Shown one piece after another: positions 11,701 to 22,532 of a stretch of 64,000 nucleotides of DNA. A program made the position numbers and the translations under genes. The stretch is from Escarpia spicata (taxonomy: Eukaryota > Annelida > Polychaeta > Sabellida > Siboglinidae): contig OZ023209.1 of the NCBI GenBank assembly GCA_963995525.1, forward strand, positions 36,545,616 to 36,609,615. Direction: 5' to 3'. The first letter of the stretch is position 1; the number at the start of each line of letters is the position of its first letter. Below the pieces are notes generated by a model. The model worked only from the letters and a program-made list of their open reading frames with translations. It was not told where the DNA came from and searched no databases.

Positions 11701-13542
11701 GGATACTGTTGCTAGCTATATAACCCGATAGATTGCGTCTTCGGATACTGTTGCTAGCTATTGTAACCATCGTTTATATATGAAATGCCATAGTAATTAT
11801 TAACGAACACTGCTTTGAAAAGAAACGTTTTTGTCGATTTCCTGATAACTCTGATAAAGTTACCGAGTCTCCATAGTGCCACAATCGACACAATGCTTTC
11901 TTCCAATTGCCTGATATATGCTTATCATGAGACCTCTTGGGTAGATTTGTTTGTATAAAATAGGCGATTATCCAGACACAACCATAGCATGCGCAATGTG
12001 GGGTGACACGGTTCCATTCCAAACAACTTGTCTGTATTTAAGTGTGGTCATGTCACAGGCGGATAGTGCGTTATAAAAAATGTCACTCGAATATATTAGT
12101 ATACTATATTACTATGACATGACGAAATGTCTACGTAATAGCCTTTATAAAGAGGGCCTGCTTCTCTACATTTGCGTCTTTAACCCTTATTAAGTTATAA
12201 ACTCCCCTCATTTGTGTCTACGTTTTATCGACATTTCAAAGCAACACCCGTGCCGTTTCAAAACGTTCCAAATTGTGTTAACTCTGCCAGTCTACATGAA
12301 GCACCAAAACGGGTTGTCTACACCAGATATCAGGGGAGTGTTTCTATGAGCAGGAATACTTTCCGACAACTCGTCCCAAAACGAATAGTATACGGATCTT
12401 ATATATGGTATACCCAGCAGAACAAGGTATTCCAACCTTACAGAAAACATGCCAATCCTCCTTTGTCTGTAGTTCAAAGATGCATCGGTATCACCCACAT
12501 AGCAGCTACTGCAATGCCGACTTCAAACACAACCAACCACGATAACATGACATTCTGGAAGGGGTTCGTTAATACCCATCTAGCATTGGAGAAGGACAAT
12601 AGCTAATCCGAACAAGAATGCTACATTTGAAACATATAACAAAGCATGGTCAGACGCTGTAGAAAATTAGGCAGATCACCGAAACAGTGGGTGGACAGCA
12701 TCCGAGAGTAGACGGAGCCACGGGAACTATGCTCGACTCTACCCACAACCGTCCTGGATGGGAAATGATCTCCACGGAAGCTTCCAAGCGCGTACCTTAT
12801 TCGATCGACCCGATCAAGGGATGAGTGAGTGGATGTAAGTGAGCGTGTGCAACTTACGTGGACACCAGGCTGAAGAGGCTTGCAGGCGGGCTTGGTCTGC
12901 GCCGAAAAGAATATTGTCAGAGGCCGATGACACGAGATATTTGGTGCCGGTGCGGTCCACAAGCAGATCTCGTGCCGCGCACAGTCTGTAGTTTCGCTGC
13001 CATCGAGCAAAGGTCTGTTCTGCGGCAAGCAGTCGGGTGAGCAGTGAATTCTGTGTTGCCTCCAAGTTGTCTGTTTGCGTTTGCAGGACACTCACGTTCG
13101 CCACGACGCTGTTAACCCTGTCCTGTAGGCGGGACAACGTGTCGTTGTTCCCCCTCAGTCCGTTGTTTAGGTCCGTAGAGAGGGTTCTTATAGCGTCCTG
13201 TTGTGTTTCCGAGCCAACCTGTGTGTGTTTGTTATTGGTCAGTTTCTCCGATATCCCGGCGAGACGACTTTGGACGTCCAAGACATGATCTTGCAGCCGT
13301 CCGAGGCGCTCGCTCTGCCGTAGAGCGACGGCAGATAGAGCCGTCAAGTTCTGCTGTAGATCATCAACTTGACGACTGCTTGACGAGTCCGTGGGACACG
13401 ATCCAGCCGGTAGCATCAGCGTGTAGGCGCACTGGCCGCCCACCATGTATTCGCACTGACACTGTCGGTTGTAGGTGTGCTGACAGGGAGCCATTCGGCA
13501 CCACACGACCAGCAACAACGCTGCAATGTGATGCAAGTCCAT
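7348..13542 (-). CDS. Secreted coiled-coil F5/8 type C (discoidin) protein, three exons
   Basis: This is a 340-residue secreted protein assembled from exons 13542-12858, 8983-8799 and 7500-7348 (685+185+153 bp, in frame). Residues 1 to about 20 form a signal peptide with a LLLVVW core. Residues 28-49 carry Cys-rich CQCEY and GQCAYTLMLP, resembling the QCAYTFILPE motif of angiopoietin N-termini. Residues about 57-180 are a heptad-like coiled coil with potential N-glycosylation sites (NLT, NDT, NVS). Residues 188-337 are a complete F5/8C domain: opening Cys188, SSAWCP, EWIQFDF, VTRGRADYAQWVTSYK, FPGNSDQNT, ARFIRL and closing Cys337. The start at 13542 is chosen over the upstream ATG at 13581 because it leads straight into the signal peptide. 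F5/8C domains usually bind glycans or anionic lipids, so a coiled-coil multimeric extracellular lectin is inferred. Donors are GTAAGT and GTGAGT; both acceptors end in TGCAG. The exact biological role is unknown. Confidence 0.85.
8248..8397. repeat. 30-bp minisatellite, about five copies
   Basis: The unit CACCTCACCACGGCATAGGC plus TTATAGAACA is repeated at 8271, 8301, 8331 and 8361. A shortened copy precedes the array (8248-8270) and a decaying one follows. It lies within intron 2 of the discoidin gene. Confidence 0.92.
8725..8762. repeat. TA dinucleotide microsatellite
   Basis: About 18 TA units immediately inside intron 2, some 40 bp past the exon 2 donor. Confidence 0.95.
8799..8983 (-). 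CDS. Discoidin gene exon 2: middle of F5/8C domain
   Basis: A 185-bp internal exon bounded by acceptor TTTGCAG (8990-8984) and donor GTGAGT (8798-8793). It enters at phase 1 and leaves at phase 0 after the codons for GDEM. It encodes EWIQFDF, VVTRGRADYAQWVTSYK and an ERTWATFRD stretch, the most conserved core of F5/8C domains. The TA microsatellite that follows is intronic. Confidence 0.92.
8984..12857 (-). other. Intron 1 of the discoidin gene
   Basis: 3874 bp between donor GTAAGT (12857) and acceptor TTTGCAG (8984). It includes a 42-bp tandem duplication at 11681-11762. Several open frames of 60-130 codons on either strand (for example 12214-12606 plus) show no recognisable domain and are treated as non-coding. 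Confidence 0.75.
11681..11762. repeat. 42-bp perfect tandem duplication
   Basis: The block beginning ACCCGATAGATTGCGTCTTC and ending TTGCTAGCTAT occurs twice, starting at 11681 and 11723, with no visible mismatch over at least 38 bp. Confidence 0.95.
12858..13542 (-). CDS. Discoidin gene exon 1: signal peptide, Cys motif, coiled coil, start of F5/8C
   Basis: It encodes residues 1-228 plus one base and ends at CCAC before a GTAAGT donor (12857-12852), a phase-1 junction. The last 41 codons already belong to the F5/8C domain (LCAARDLLVD through SSAWCP). In the paralogous unit upstream this same domain start sits in a separate exon, so one intron has been lost here or gained there. GC content is clearly higher than in the flanking AT-rich DNA. 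Confidence 0.9.
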
Positions 13543-13615
13543 GCTGTTGTGATACCCGTCAAACCTCACCACCAAACACACCCCAACTGATGCACACAGC
13601 GACTCGCAACGCTGG

Positions 13616-13621
13616 CATATA
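13616..13621 (-). promoter_or_regulatory. Possible TATA-like element of the discoidin gene
   Basis: On the minus strand TATATG lies about 75 bp upstream of the chosen ATG at 13542, in otherwise GC-richer sequence. Position and sequence are compatible with a core promoter, but the match is weak. Confidence 0.25.
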
Positions 13622-15835
13622 CTCCAACCGTCAATGCCCCTCCCCTTAACCTATGGCACCGCGACCCGGGCTGTGTTCGCGTACAATGGAACACAGTCAA
13701 GACACACCGCGGTGTCATACCCTATGACACCATCAAACGTTGTCGCACGCTTCGGTGCTCCGGATTAAAAGACGAAGCGATATTAGCTACACGACTAAGA
13801 CACATACATTCATAGATCCGTAGAGACTGACACGGGTCCGTCGGAGAAGACCTATTAGCGATATCAATCTCAGACTTCAACTGCTCTTCTTTCTACGAGG
13901 TGACATCCTACACCGCCCGACAAAACCCGTATCGGAGGGTCACGTTCAAGTGACAGGTGCGTGGCCGTCAACTCACTCAGAACAATCATCGGAAATGCGA
14001 GTGGCATTGGTAAGACGGGACAACCGAGAGACAAGTAGAATTTCGGACAGTTTGTTTAAGGCTTAGTTTCCCCAAATTATACGCCTGCATAAATAAGTAC
14101 CCCTCTACAGACTTGATTAGCATTCTGAGTCACTTGTTTTCGTTGTAATGTTGTCGAATACCTCCACGAACACCCGAGAATGGGTTGGGACTTGGGCTCT
14201 TCTTGTATGTGGATAACATTGGACCAGATGTCCGTTATCCCTTCAGTCGTCACCCTGCTGTGAACTGTCCCCGGTTTGTCGCGGTTAGAACAAACTTCAA
14301 AGTACAGACGACTAAACTACATTCAACTAAAAACGTCCCCCGCAAGACATAGACAGATTATTGAGTTATTCTTCTAGAACGATTACTGGATTATTTTCAA
14401 GTACGAAGGATGATCATCATACGCCATTTGTATCCGCAAGTTGTAGTGTTATTTAATTATTCCACAAAAACCATGAGGATTGGATGAAACCGCCGAAAAA
14501 CTTAGGGTAAGCATCTTGTTAGTACATACTTGGCTTGTACGGCCTTTGCTAGTCTTATGTGACACAGCCACCAGACCAATCAGATGTCCATAATCCCAGA
14601 CTGCTGCCAACTGTCCTCGCTATCTGTCGCGGTTAGCACTAACTTCAAACTACATATTATTTAACTATATGCCAATATAATAAACATATAAGTGAGTTAT
14701 TCTGAAGAACGAATGTTGATCATAATTTTCCAAAATGAACTTGAGTAAATGCCTAAATACGGGAGAATCACGGTGTAGAACTAGCACGCGGAGCCTGTTC
14801 ATCTCAATAGTTACGGAGGCCTATTAAGCACCATTTAAGTGTGATGCAGGCCTACGACTATGCCTGTTTCTGTTTACAGCCTGACTGAATGCAACATTCG
14901 ATCTGAATAGGAACGCAACATAGGTCGGTTAACCATAGAAATATGTATACGTGGTTATAAATATTTATACATAGTGTCATGTCAAAAATACGGATTTCAT
15001 CCCAAACAATTTTATATATCTGCAAAACGTTGTTTCTCTCTGACGGTGCCTCAGCGTGATTGTCTATTGTTTCTCTCTGACGTTGCAACAACGACAAATT
15101 TACATTACCTGTATACCTTTCTTCTTATTCTATGTCTGGAACGACCGACAGTTTCACAACAAAATGCGTCATTGTTCGAATCTGGGCAAGCGTAGCTTTT
15201 TGGATAGCTCGCAACAATGCCAACTTGCCAACTTATCAGAAAGAATTTTTATTTTTGTAATGTTGCGACGGTTCTTAGAAAGAAACAACCTGACATTTCC
15301 GAAGCACGACAGATGTTGCGACGACAAGCAAGTTCACCTTTCGTAAATATGACAGGAGTGGAGTCAACGCGTTATGATTGCAACGTTAATTGGTGGTTCG
15401 TCGTGCGACAACGTGTATAGGCGGTGTAACCGGATCGTGTGATGAACGTAATGTGGATACCCTGTAACGTCCGGAATGTGTTCCAAACGTTACAGTTGTA
15501 TTCACCGTGACAAGGAGCTCACATAACGTAGGTAGACGTCCAGTATTCGAAGACATGCCGGTGACATAGCGTAGCTATATATGATGTGTTCCAAGTTATA
15601 CGAATATGCAATACTTTTGTGAATATGCAGTAATCCTTCTCCTGAGCGGCCATCCCTTCTGCAAAGGTCCGTTGTGTCGCGTAAGAGAGGTGGCTGCTAT
15701 AAAGGGGCCCCCTCGGGGGTTCCTGAACCCCCTGCCTTCCACACAAGACATAACACACAAAATAATCATGTTATTGATATGGGTGTGTTGACAATTTGGT
15801 GAACATACACACCACCATTAAAAAGGTAAGTTCTT

Positions 15836-16140
15836 ATAATTTATAGCGCAATATCCAGTCCTCAGGACTGCTTAAAGCGCTTTACACTTTACTCCCTGGC
15901 AGACCTGTTTAATCAAATACCATCTCGACTTCTCTGGGAAGTATTCAGCCACGCTACTATTAATGCGCGAAAACTATTCGTATACAAATATCCACCACTG
16001 TCTATAGCCAGGTATCATTCATACAACAGAGTGAACTGGAGCAACGTACAGTGAACGAACTTGCCCAAAGTTCGACACCACAACATAGAATTCGAAGCCG
16101 GGTTCTCTTGGTCGAGAGTCTGAAACTAGCCACACTACAC
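15836..16140 (-). mobile_element. SINE-like element with tRNA-type B-box relic
   Basis: Reading the minus strand, the 5' part (about 16130-16080) contains a degenerate GGCTTCGAATTC, close to a Pol III B box of the GGTTCGAATCC type. The 3' part ends in GCGCTTTAAGCAGTCC and then GCGCTATAAATT. A 3' tail built from an AAAGCGC...TTTATAGCGC type sequence is common in invertebrate SINEs mobilised by L2/CR1-type LINEs. A related TATATAGCACC tail occurs at 30736 at the end of the L2-like element in this window. Limits are approximate. Confidence 0.5.
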
Positions 16141-17469
16141 TCCACAAACTACAGCCAGACCACGTGGTCTGCATGCATGACAAGCAGCGCCGGGGTTACT
16201 GTAAATGTAATGGGGAGATGTCGTTATCTATTCGAGGAAACTGTTATTAGATTCGCTCCCTCGCTTGTGTGACAGTGTGAATAAATCGTTTGACGTGTTT
16301 TGGGTTTGACAATTTTGCATGATCTCCCAGATCGAACCGTTATGCATCTTTCATGGCTTTGAACGCCCTCAGCCGTATGTTATCGGATCATCGCTTACTC
16401 TACAAAACAAAGAGCCTCTACTCTAGGACAGTTGATGCCGGATTTTTTTCGAGCATGTTTGCACCGGATAAGACAGGTGAATCAGAGTAACGTTATGTGT
16501 AGGCCCTACTAAAGAATTAGGTCTTCCAGGCGCAAGGAACAAACAGTAACCACTCGCGTAGGAAGCCAGTGACTATTTGGTAAAACGCACCAGCATTCCA
16601 CACTCACCTACAGTATTGTGTCTAAGTTGACGGTTAATAACTATCGGTGTGGTGTTTTTTTTTAAACATGTGTGTCGCATCTACGAATTTCACACACGAC
16701 GTCTGTGAATTGATGTTTAATGCACAGTGAAAGTTTACATAAACCCGTTGGCGTTGAGCACATCTGAACGTCGTGAAGGTAACCATGACAACAGTAACTG
16801 TAGTCTGACCCCAAACATGCAAGCGCAGATGTTACAATGTATGCCTATGTTGCTAAGATGTCGCTGTATATTTATCTTTCGTCTAAACGCCACAAACGTA
16901 TGTTGTTTTCGGCGGCCACGTCACGCACGACATTTGAAATACCTATATCGCCTGGTAGCAACAGCACTAGCACAATACAGACCAGTGAACTGGGAAACAA
17001 CAGCGAATAAAGAGACTAGAGTGAAAAAATGAAACCGTTGTAATACACATTATAAAGAAACTTTTTTACAACAGCCAGTTAATAGTATAACGTCATGTCA
17101 TATATTACTGATGGCCTTTGAATCACAAGTTGCCCGTTAGTATACTCACACAAAGGCAACGACTTTAAATATTGTTCGCATATGACAACTGTAGCTGGAG
17201 TAGACATCTCGAGCCATACGAGACAAATGCAAGTTTCATGGGCATTCATGTTTAAATACAAATCGTGGAATTAACAAACTGTCAGTGTCAACACATACCT
17301 GCAATTAGAATACTAGGCAATTAAACAAAATTAGGCAATTTATATCATGATTGTGTTTTAGAAACCATTTTTAATTATGTATTTTTTATTGAACGCTGCA
17401 CACAAATTTCCCTTCATGTGATAATACAGTTTTATTTAATTGTGTTGTATTTATGTAGCCTTTACTTAC

Positions 17470-17609
17470 TTGGGCACCAGGCCCCTTCCGTTCCCGTTGT
17501 CTTGATTCGTGCTTTCTTCGACCCGTGGTTGTCGTTGTAAGCACTAGATATAGTTATGGAGCTGTCAGATATATTGCTGCCATTGCCATCGACCAGCAAA
17601 CCTTTGTTC
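17470..17609 (-). CDS. Exon 2 of the upstream discoidin unit: first half of F5/8C
   Basis: A 140-bp exon between acceptor TTGCAG and donor GTAAGT. It encodes RNKGLLVDG, SDSSITISSAYND, KKARIKT and EGAWCP, the N-terminal strands of an F5/8 type C domain. It completes the AG|G arginine codon from the preceding exon. The open frame is too short to stand out without splice-site reading. Confidence 0.82.
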
Positions 17610-18758
17610 CTGCAACATATGTAAATAGCCGGCTAATATGACATACGTCGACAGAGCCCATAGTTTAGATGTTTGACTATGTTGTTTTAAGTGCAACATC
17701 ATACTTTGGTCTTAAGCGGCATACCTGAAACAACATTGGCCAAGGTAATGACTACAACAGAGGAGCATTTTATTTTTAGAGTTTTCTTTATAGATTTAGA
17801 GAGTCCACGGTTGGCTTCACGTTTATTCACTGTCTGGGATATTTTATTTCCCCCTCCATTGTTACCAGGTAGAAGAGACAAACGGCGGTCATCGTCTTAC
17901 TAGACCAACGCGTGTATGACGTCACTTGTCATTTTACCATACATTTGTGTATTAGGTTATAACTTATTATCAGGATTTAACAGGTGAATCATGTCTATTG
18001 ACATCATGTTGTTGTGTATCTGTCTTATGTGAATTTGTGTGTATTTCACAAAGTTGTCAAATAAAAAATTGAGCGTAATAATAATAATACTGACCCCAGT
18101 ACATACAGTGGTGGTATCCAGCGAGCACAACCCAGTAACGTGAATGTCAATGAACACATGTCCGACAAAATACAAACCTACACATGTAGTTGTCGAGTGC
18201 CTGCAACTGACGCACGTCCGTCGCCATGCGGTCCACTGTCGCAGTCGCATTGCTCATTGCCTCCGCTAGTCGCGCATACGTCGCCAGTTGCGTCCCAAGT
18301 TCTGTCGTCGTTTCCTCCAACCGATGAACGACCACAGCGACATTGGTGGCCGTTTCGTGAAGCCGCGCGACTGCGCTCTGTAGTGCAACGATCTGCGAGT
18401 CGTGATCTCTTACTTGCTGGGCGATATTCGGGGATGTCTCGTTGCAAAGACCCGGCGACAACGAGGCGACACTTTGCTGTAGTGCAATGACACCGTTCTG
18501 TGCCTGCGCGAGCAGCCGCGACTGCTCCGAGAGCCAGTCTCTAAGCGCACTCACGTTGTGCTGCAGTAGTGACACCGACTGCCGCAACGATGCGGTGGCG
18601 CCACTGTCGCCGGAACACGTATCCGAGTTTCCGAGAGGTAACATCAACGTGTACGCGCATTTCCCGTCTGCTACATACTCGCAATCACATGACCGGTGGA
18701 AGGTCACTTGACCATCAGCCACCAAGCACAGCAACCACACGTATGACCAACCAGACAT
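17470..18758 (-). CDS. Paralogous discoidin 5' unit: signal peptide, Cys motif, coiled coil, half F5/8C
   Basis: Two exons, 18758-18178 (581 bp) and 17609-17470 (140 bp), encode 240 residues plus one base. Residues 1-16 form a signal peptide (MSGWSYVWLLCLVADG). CDCEY and GKCAYTLMLP at about 24-41 match the same motif in the downstream discoidin gene. A long coiled coil spans about 50-185, rich in Ala, Thr, Gln and Leu heptads. Then come the opening F5/8C cysteine (DNYMC) and, after a phase-2 intron (donor GTTTGT, acceptor GTTGCAG), NKGLLVDGNG, SITISSAY and GAWCP. It ends at a GTAAGT donor in phase 1. The second half of the domain was not found nearby. Exon 8983-8799 of the neighbouring gene accepts in phase 1, giving an in-frame 352-residue product if spliced together. 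Otherwise this is a truncated paralogue. The shared signature and strand indicate tandem duplication. Confidence 0.75.
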
Positions 18759-20887
18759 ATCCGCGTGACGTTGTTGAATGTCTACGCGGCTGAGATGCCT
18801 CCGCGCAATTGACGTGAGCCCTGACGCACGGTTATCTCAACGGCAACATGAGACGTGAGTCGCACTGAAAGCAACTATTGATTTTTGCGTCGGTGTACGA
18901 TAAACCAAGCACGAAATGTCTAAACTTGTACTTTTTCATCTAAAATAACATGATCCATGTGTCAACTATCGCCCTTGCAGTACTTAAATGTACCACTGTA
19001 TGCTGAGTTGTATGCGTAGGATACGTATCATAATTCAGTTTGTGATATGTCATCTGAGACAGCACGATATGACGCCAGCAGCATACAACGTTATTGTTAA
19101 CTTTTAAGAGCTCTGTTTTCCGAGCGATCGCCTTCGCAAAGGCATATACCCTACTGAACAACCGTGTGCGCAATTGAATAACACATTAACTTACCTCATG
19201 CGTATGCAGTGTTAGCAGAAGTACGGACTAGCGTTCACGACGTGCTCTCGTAGGCATGCACGTTCTACGTGGCTGGTCTGGTTGGGCGAACGTCACCGAT
19301 CGATGATCAGACGCGGACAAACCATCTGGTGCCGTGTCAACGCCTGCTCACCGTAGCGTGGTTAATTAAACCGGTCTGCGCAGTATGCGCTCTTGCATGA
19401 CCGAGGGTACTTTAATAATGCATTACATCCTCTGGAGATAAATTTCCACTAACATATTTCATGCACTAAATTTGTTTTATTAAAATACAACCCACTTTAA
19501 AAACGATCGATACTCGACGCCATTCTGGCACGCGCTCCTATCTCCTGTTTTAAAGAGAGGTTGTATTATTGTCACGAATTTCGCTGAACTAGTTAGTGCC
19601 AGTTTTACCAGGGGTATGGGGTAGAACCCACTTCAAAGCAACAAGTGTCAATATCAGCTGTTTATGATCTGAATGGTTTGTTTATAATTTGAAAATTTCC
19701 CGAGCCCACAAGTTTCGATTTGCTATTGCGAACACTCATTTGGGCTTATTAAACGCAATTTGGCGGAGAGTGAAGGTCTACATGCAACATCGGTATGTTA
19801 GTATTAAGAACAATAAATAAATAAACGCTAATACATGAGGATGGGAGATTCTACTTTTAAATACGTCTGGTTTCCCCAAATTACCTGACTGTCGTTTGGA
19901 GGAGAGAATAACCCAGAAACCAACATAGCGGTAGGAAGGATAGAAGACTGAAGTATACGCGGCGAGTTCAAATAGTGATAGTTTGAAAGCCTCATTAAAT
20001 GTTTGAGCAATGTACATGTGACAGGTTCTGTTTCTTGATGGTCATCTACGGTGCTATATTTAATACTATCGCAAGAGCGTCAGCAGTTTCCTGAATTGTG
20101 TAGTTGCTGTAGCGTCAAACAAAGAAGCGTCAGGGACGTTCCAAAGTTTCAAGTTCCGCATAAAGAAATTTTTACGTTCCATATGTTGGCTCTTATGTTG
20201 TTGTGTTCATAAAGGTGACTTGGGGATGTACGTGTTTTAGCGTGTGGGGGCATGGCAGCAATGTGACGACGGATGACTGTGTCCATGGGAACAAACGTGT
20301 GTTCCTTCTCTCCTCGAGATCTAACTAGCGTTGATCGAGTAGCACGCGTAATACACACAGTCGCCTCGTGATAGTGCACTTAGAAGCATTACAGTGCACG
20401 TCCTAATCAATAACACCAGGTCCAAGTGCTTCTAAGTTCTCTTGAAATGCCGACCGGTCCGCGGCAGTATAAATGGGTGTGTATAACGGACAAACGGTAT
20501 TGTCGATAGAACATGTTTCTAGAGCTGGAAATCATCCGCCACATCCTGATTGGTTCGAGCGATTCAGCAGCGACAACACACCCCCTCCATACGTTATTCT
20601 GAGCTATTAATTCTATGAATAAACATATATCGGTACACTACTACCGTCCGTTTAGTGTGGACATAGGAGCGACGGATGGCAGATGGTGTGGACTAGATGA
20701 GAACTCGGGGACCGATGCGGAAACAATTTCGTAACCCATGAATCATTGATTATCTGGTGCCGTGAAAACGTGCGCAACATTATGTTGATTGAGAGCCAAT
20801 TACATGATTCAATATTGTTATTCTAATGCCTTGCATCGATCAAGCGGTCGTTGACACATTTAAAGCTTTGCTGGACCAGTACACTCA
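18759..20887. other. Non-genic stretch
   Basis: No exon or element is recognised with confidence. Open frames at 18940-19173, 19778-20017 and 20149-20379 (all minus) carry no known domain. On the minus strand near 20110-20170, a KNFFMRNLKLWNVP reading hints at a retroelement C-terminus but is too short to call. Confidence 0.45.
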
Positions 20888-21200
20888 ATGTCACTGAAAT
20901 AATTTATATCTAGCAGCATTAGTACATAGCGCATCATTGATATCATTTATATCTATCAGCGCTAGTACATAGAACGTCACTGATATCATGTAAGCAGAAC
21001 TAGTACATAGAATGTCATTGATATCATATGTTGTATCTCACAGCATTAGTACCTAGATCGTCGTTGATATCGTTTATATCTAGCAATACCAATACATAGA
21101 TCGTCATCGATATCATTTAGGGTATCTACACCTAACAGAAATAATACACAGCACGTCACTAGTATCGTTTAAATATCTAGCAGAAACAATACATCGAACG
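20888..21200. repeat. Diverged tandem repeat, unit about 45-60 bp
   Basis: Six or so diverged copies of a unit like TCATTGATATCATTTATATC followed by TAGCAGCATTAGTACATAGA. Anchors GATATC(A/G)TTT and (T/A)ACATAG recur at roughly even spacing. Substitutions and small indels indicate an old array. Confidence 0.8.
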
Positions 21201-21999
21201 TTTTTTAAAATAAGTAAGAAAATCAACAAAACGTAGATGAAGTTTGCTTAATTCATATCCTCTATGGAAACACGTTAATAACATTGGAATTAAAATCAAA
21301 TGACGTCACTAAGAGTTGTATTAGAAAGAAATGCCCGATTGACACCATCAGCACGAGAATTATGCTCAACATAAATAACTATTTTAATTTGTTCAAGAAA
21401 AAAGCCCAATCGGTACTTCATGTTCGTAATGGTGCCGCTATGTTACGCAGTGCAATTGTGTATCTTGTCGTTATACACGAATCAAAGACAATGAGTAATT
21501 ATAATAAACATCTGTTGCCTATGGATTGCTGCATATGTTCACGGTATTCAAAGGATGTTTTCGTGTACAGGGAGGAAAACAAACTATCCATATTCTTTAC
21601 ATTGTATTTTACGTCATCGGGGGTAAATTTGATTTTGCCTTCCGTTTTCCGCGGCGCCATATTTAGTTATCCGACTCTCGCTCGCCTTCGTGAACTCGTC
21701 AAGACGAGAGCGTGGCCGATAGGTCGCATTTTGAATGTTTACGTGGGAACCCAGCTCTGTTTGGAATTTTGGAATCACCACTTGCCGTCAGATGTCATCA
21801 CTGCTTTTGATATTAATTCATAGATGCGCGTATATTAATTATTGATGTTTCTATATTATGTATGTTTTCGATAACAAAAATAAGTTACAAATATGAAAAC
21901 AATAACTATTCTGAAGGGGTTTGAACCCTAAGCCAAAACCACTTCCCCCGTTTTTAGTGGGGGCCAATGTTAATTTATGGCAACCTTTATAAATGCATT
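21201..21999. other. AT-rich stretch with an unrecognised open frame
   Basis: A plus-strand open frame at 21284-21823 (179 codons) starts with ATG but matches no family I know. It lacks a signal peptide or clear motif and has AT-driven composition, so I do not call it a gene. Confidence 0.4.
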
Positions 22000-22487
22000 C
22001 TCATATGTCTAAGCAGTAAGAAAGGTGATGTTGCCATTTTGGTTGACAATCAATGACTTAGAACAAAGGTCAAATGTGTATGTTCGCCTAAAAACCTTCT
22101 ACTAGCTGGTTGAAGCATTTTGAGACATTTGCCATGTTTATGTGGGTGCATGGGTTGATTTTATGACCAAAAAACTACACCATCCTGTAAGGTTACGAGT
22201 ATGTATTACGCTACAATGTAACCCCTTTTCCAAATTAGATTGATTTATGTGAAACTCACTGACATTACTCCTGATTTGACATTTGGATCATGTTGCACTT
22301 CTTTACAGGTGCAAACATTGATTTCCTGGCAAAAATATGTCTGCATCCATTAAGGGCGTGAACACCTTTTTCGTCCATAAAATACTTATCAATATACTAT
22401 TGTAAAGCTTTAGCCAAATTTATTTGGTATTTTCCTAATGTGACACCAACATATATTACTCCTGGTAATTTTGAACCATTATGCACC

Positions 22488-22532
<45 letters not shown>

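Larger units (their letters stand above)
13543..17469. other. Spacer between the two discoidin 5' units
   Basis: I searched this stretch on the minus strand for a WIQ/WLQ-type F5/8C middle exon and for a FPGN...ARxIR terminal exon and saw neither. It contains a SINE-like element (15836-16140) and two diverged copies of a roughly 160-bp sequence at about 14226-14410 and 14578-14730 (shared blocks around CAGATGTCC, TGTCGCGGTTAG and GAGTTATTCT). Otherwise it looks unique and non-coding. Confidence 0.6.

Noticed and set aside
12214..12606. 130-codon plus-strand frame inside intron 1 of the discoidin gene
   Set aside because: No recognisable domain or signal peptide; antisense frame also open; treated as chance.
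12621..13649. Several open frames overlapping the discoidin first exon on both strands
   Set aside because: Shadow frames of the real GC-rich coding exon 12858-13542; likewise frames around 18140-18793.
21284..21823. 179-codon plus-strand ATG open frame
   Set aside because: No motif, AT-driven composition, no splice or neighbour support; could be chance or a decayed element.
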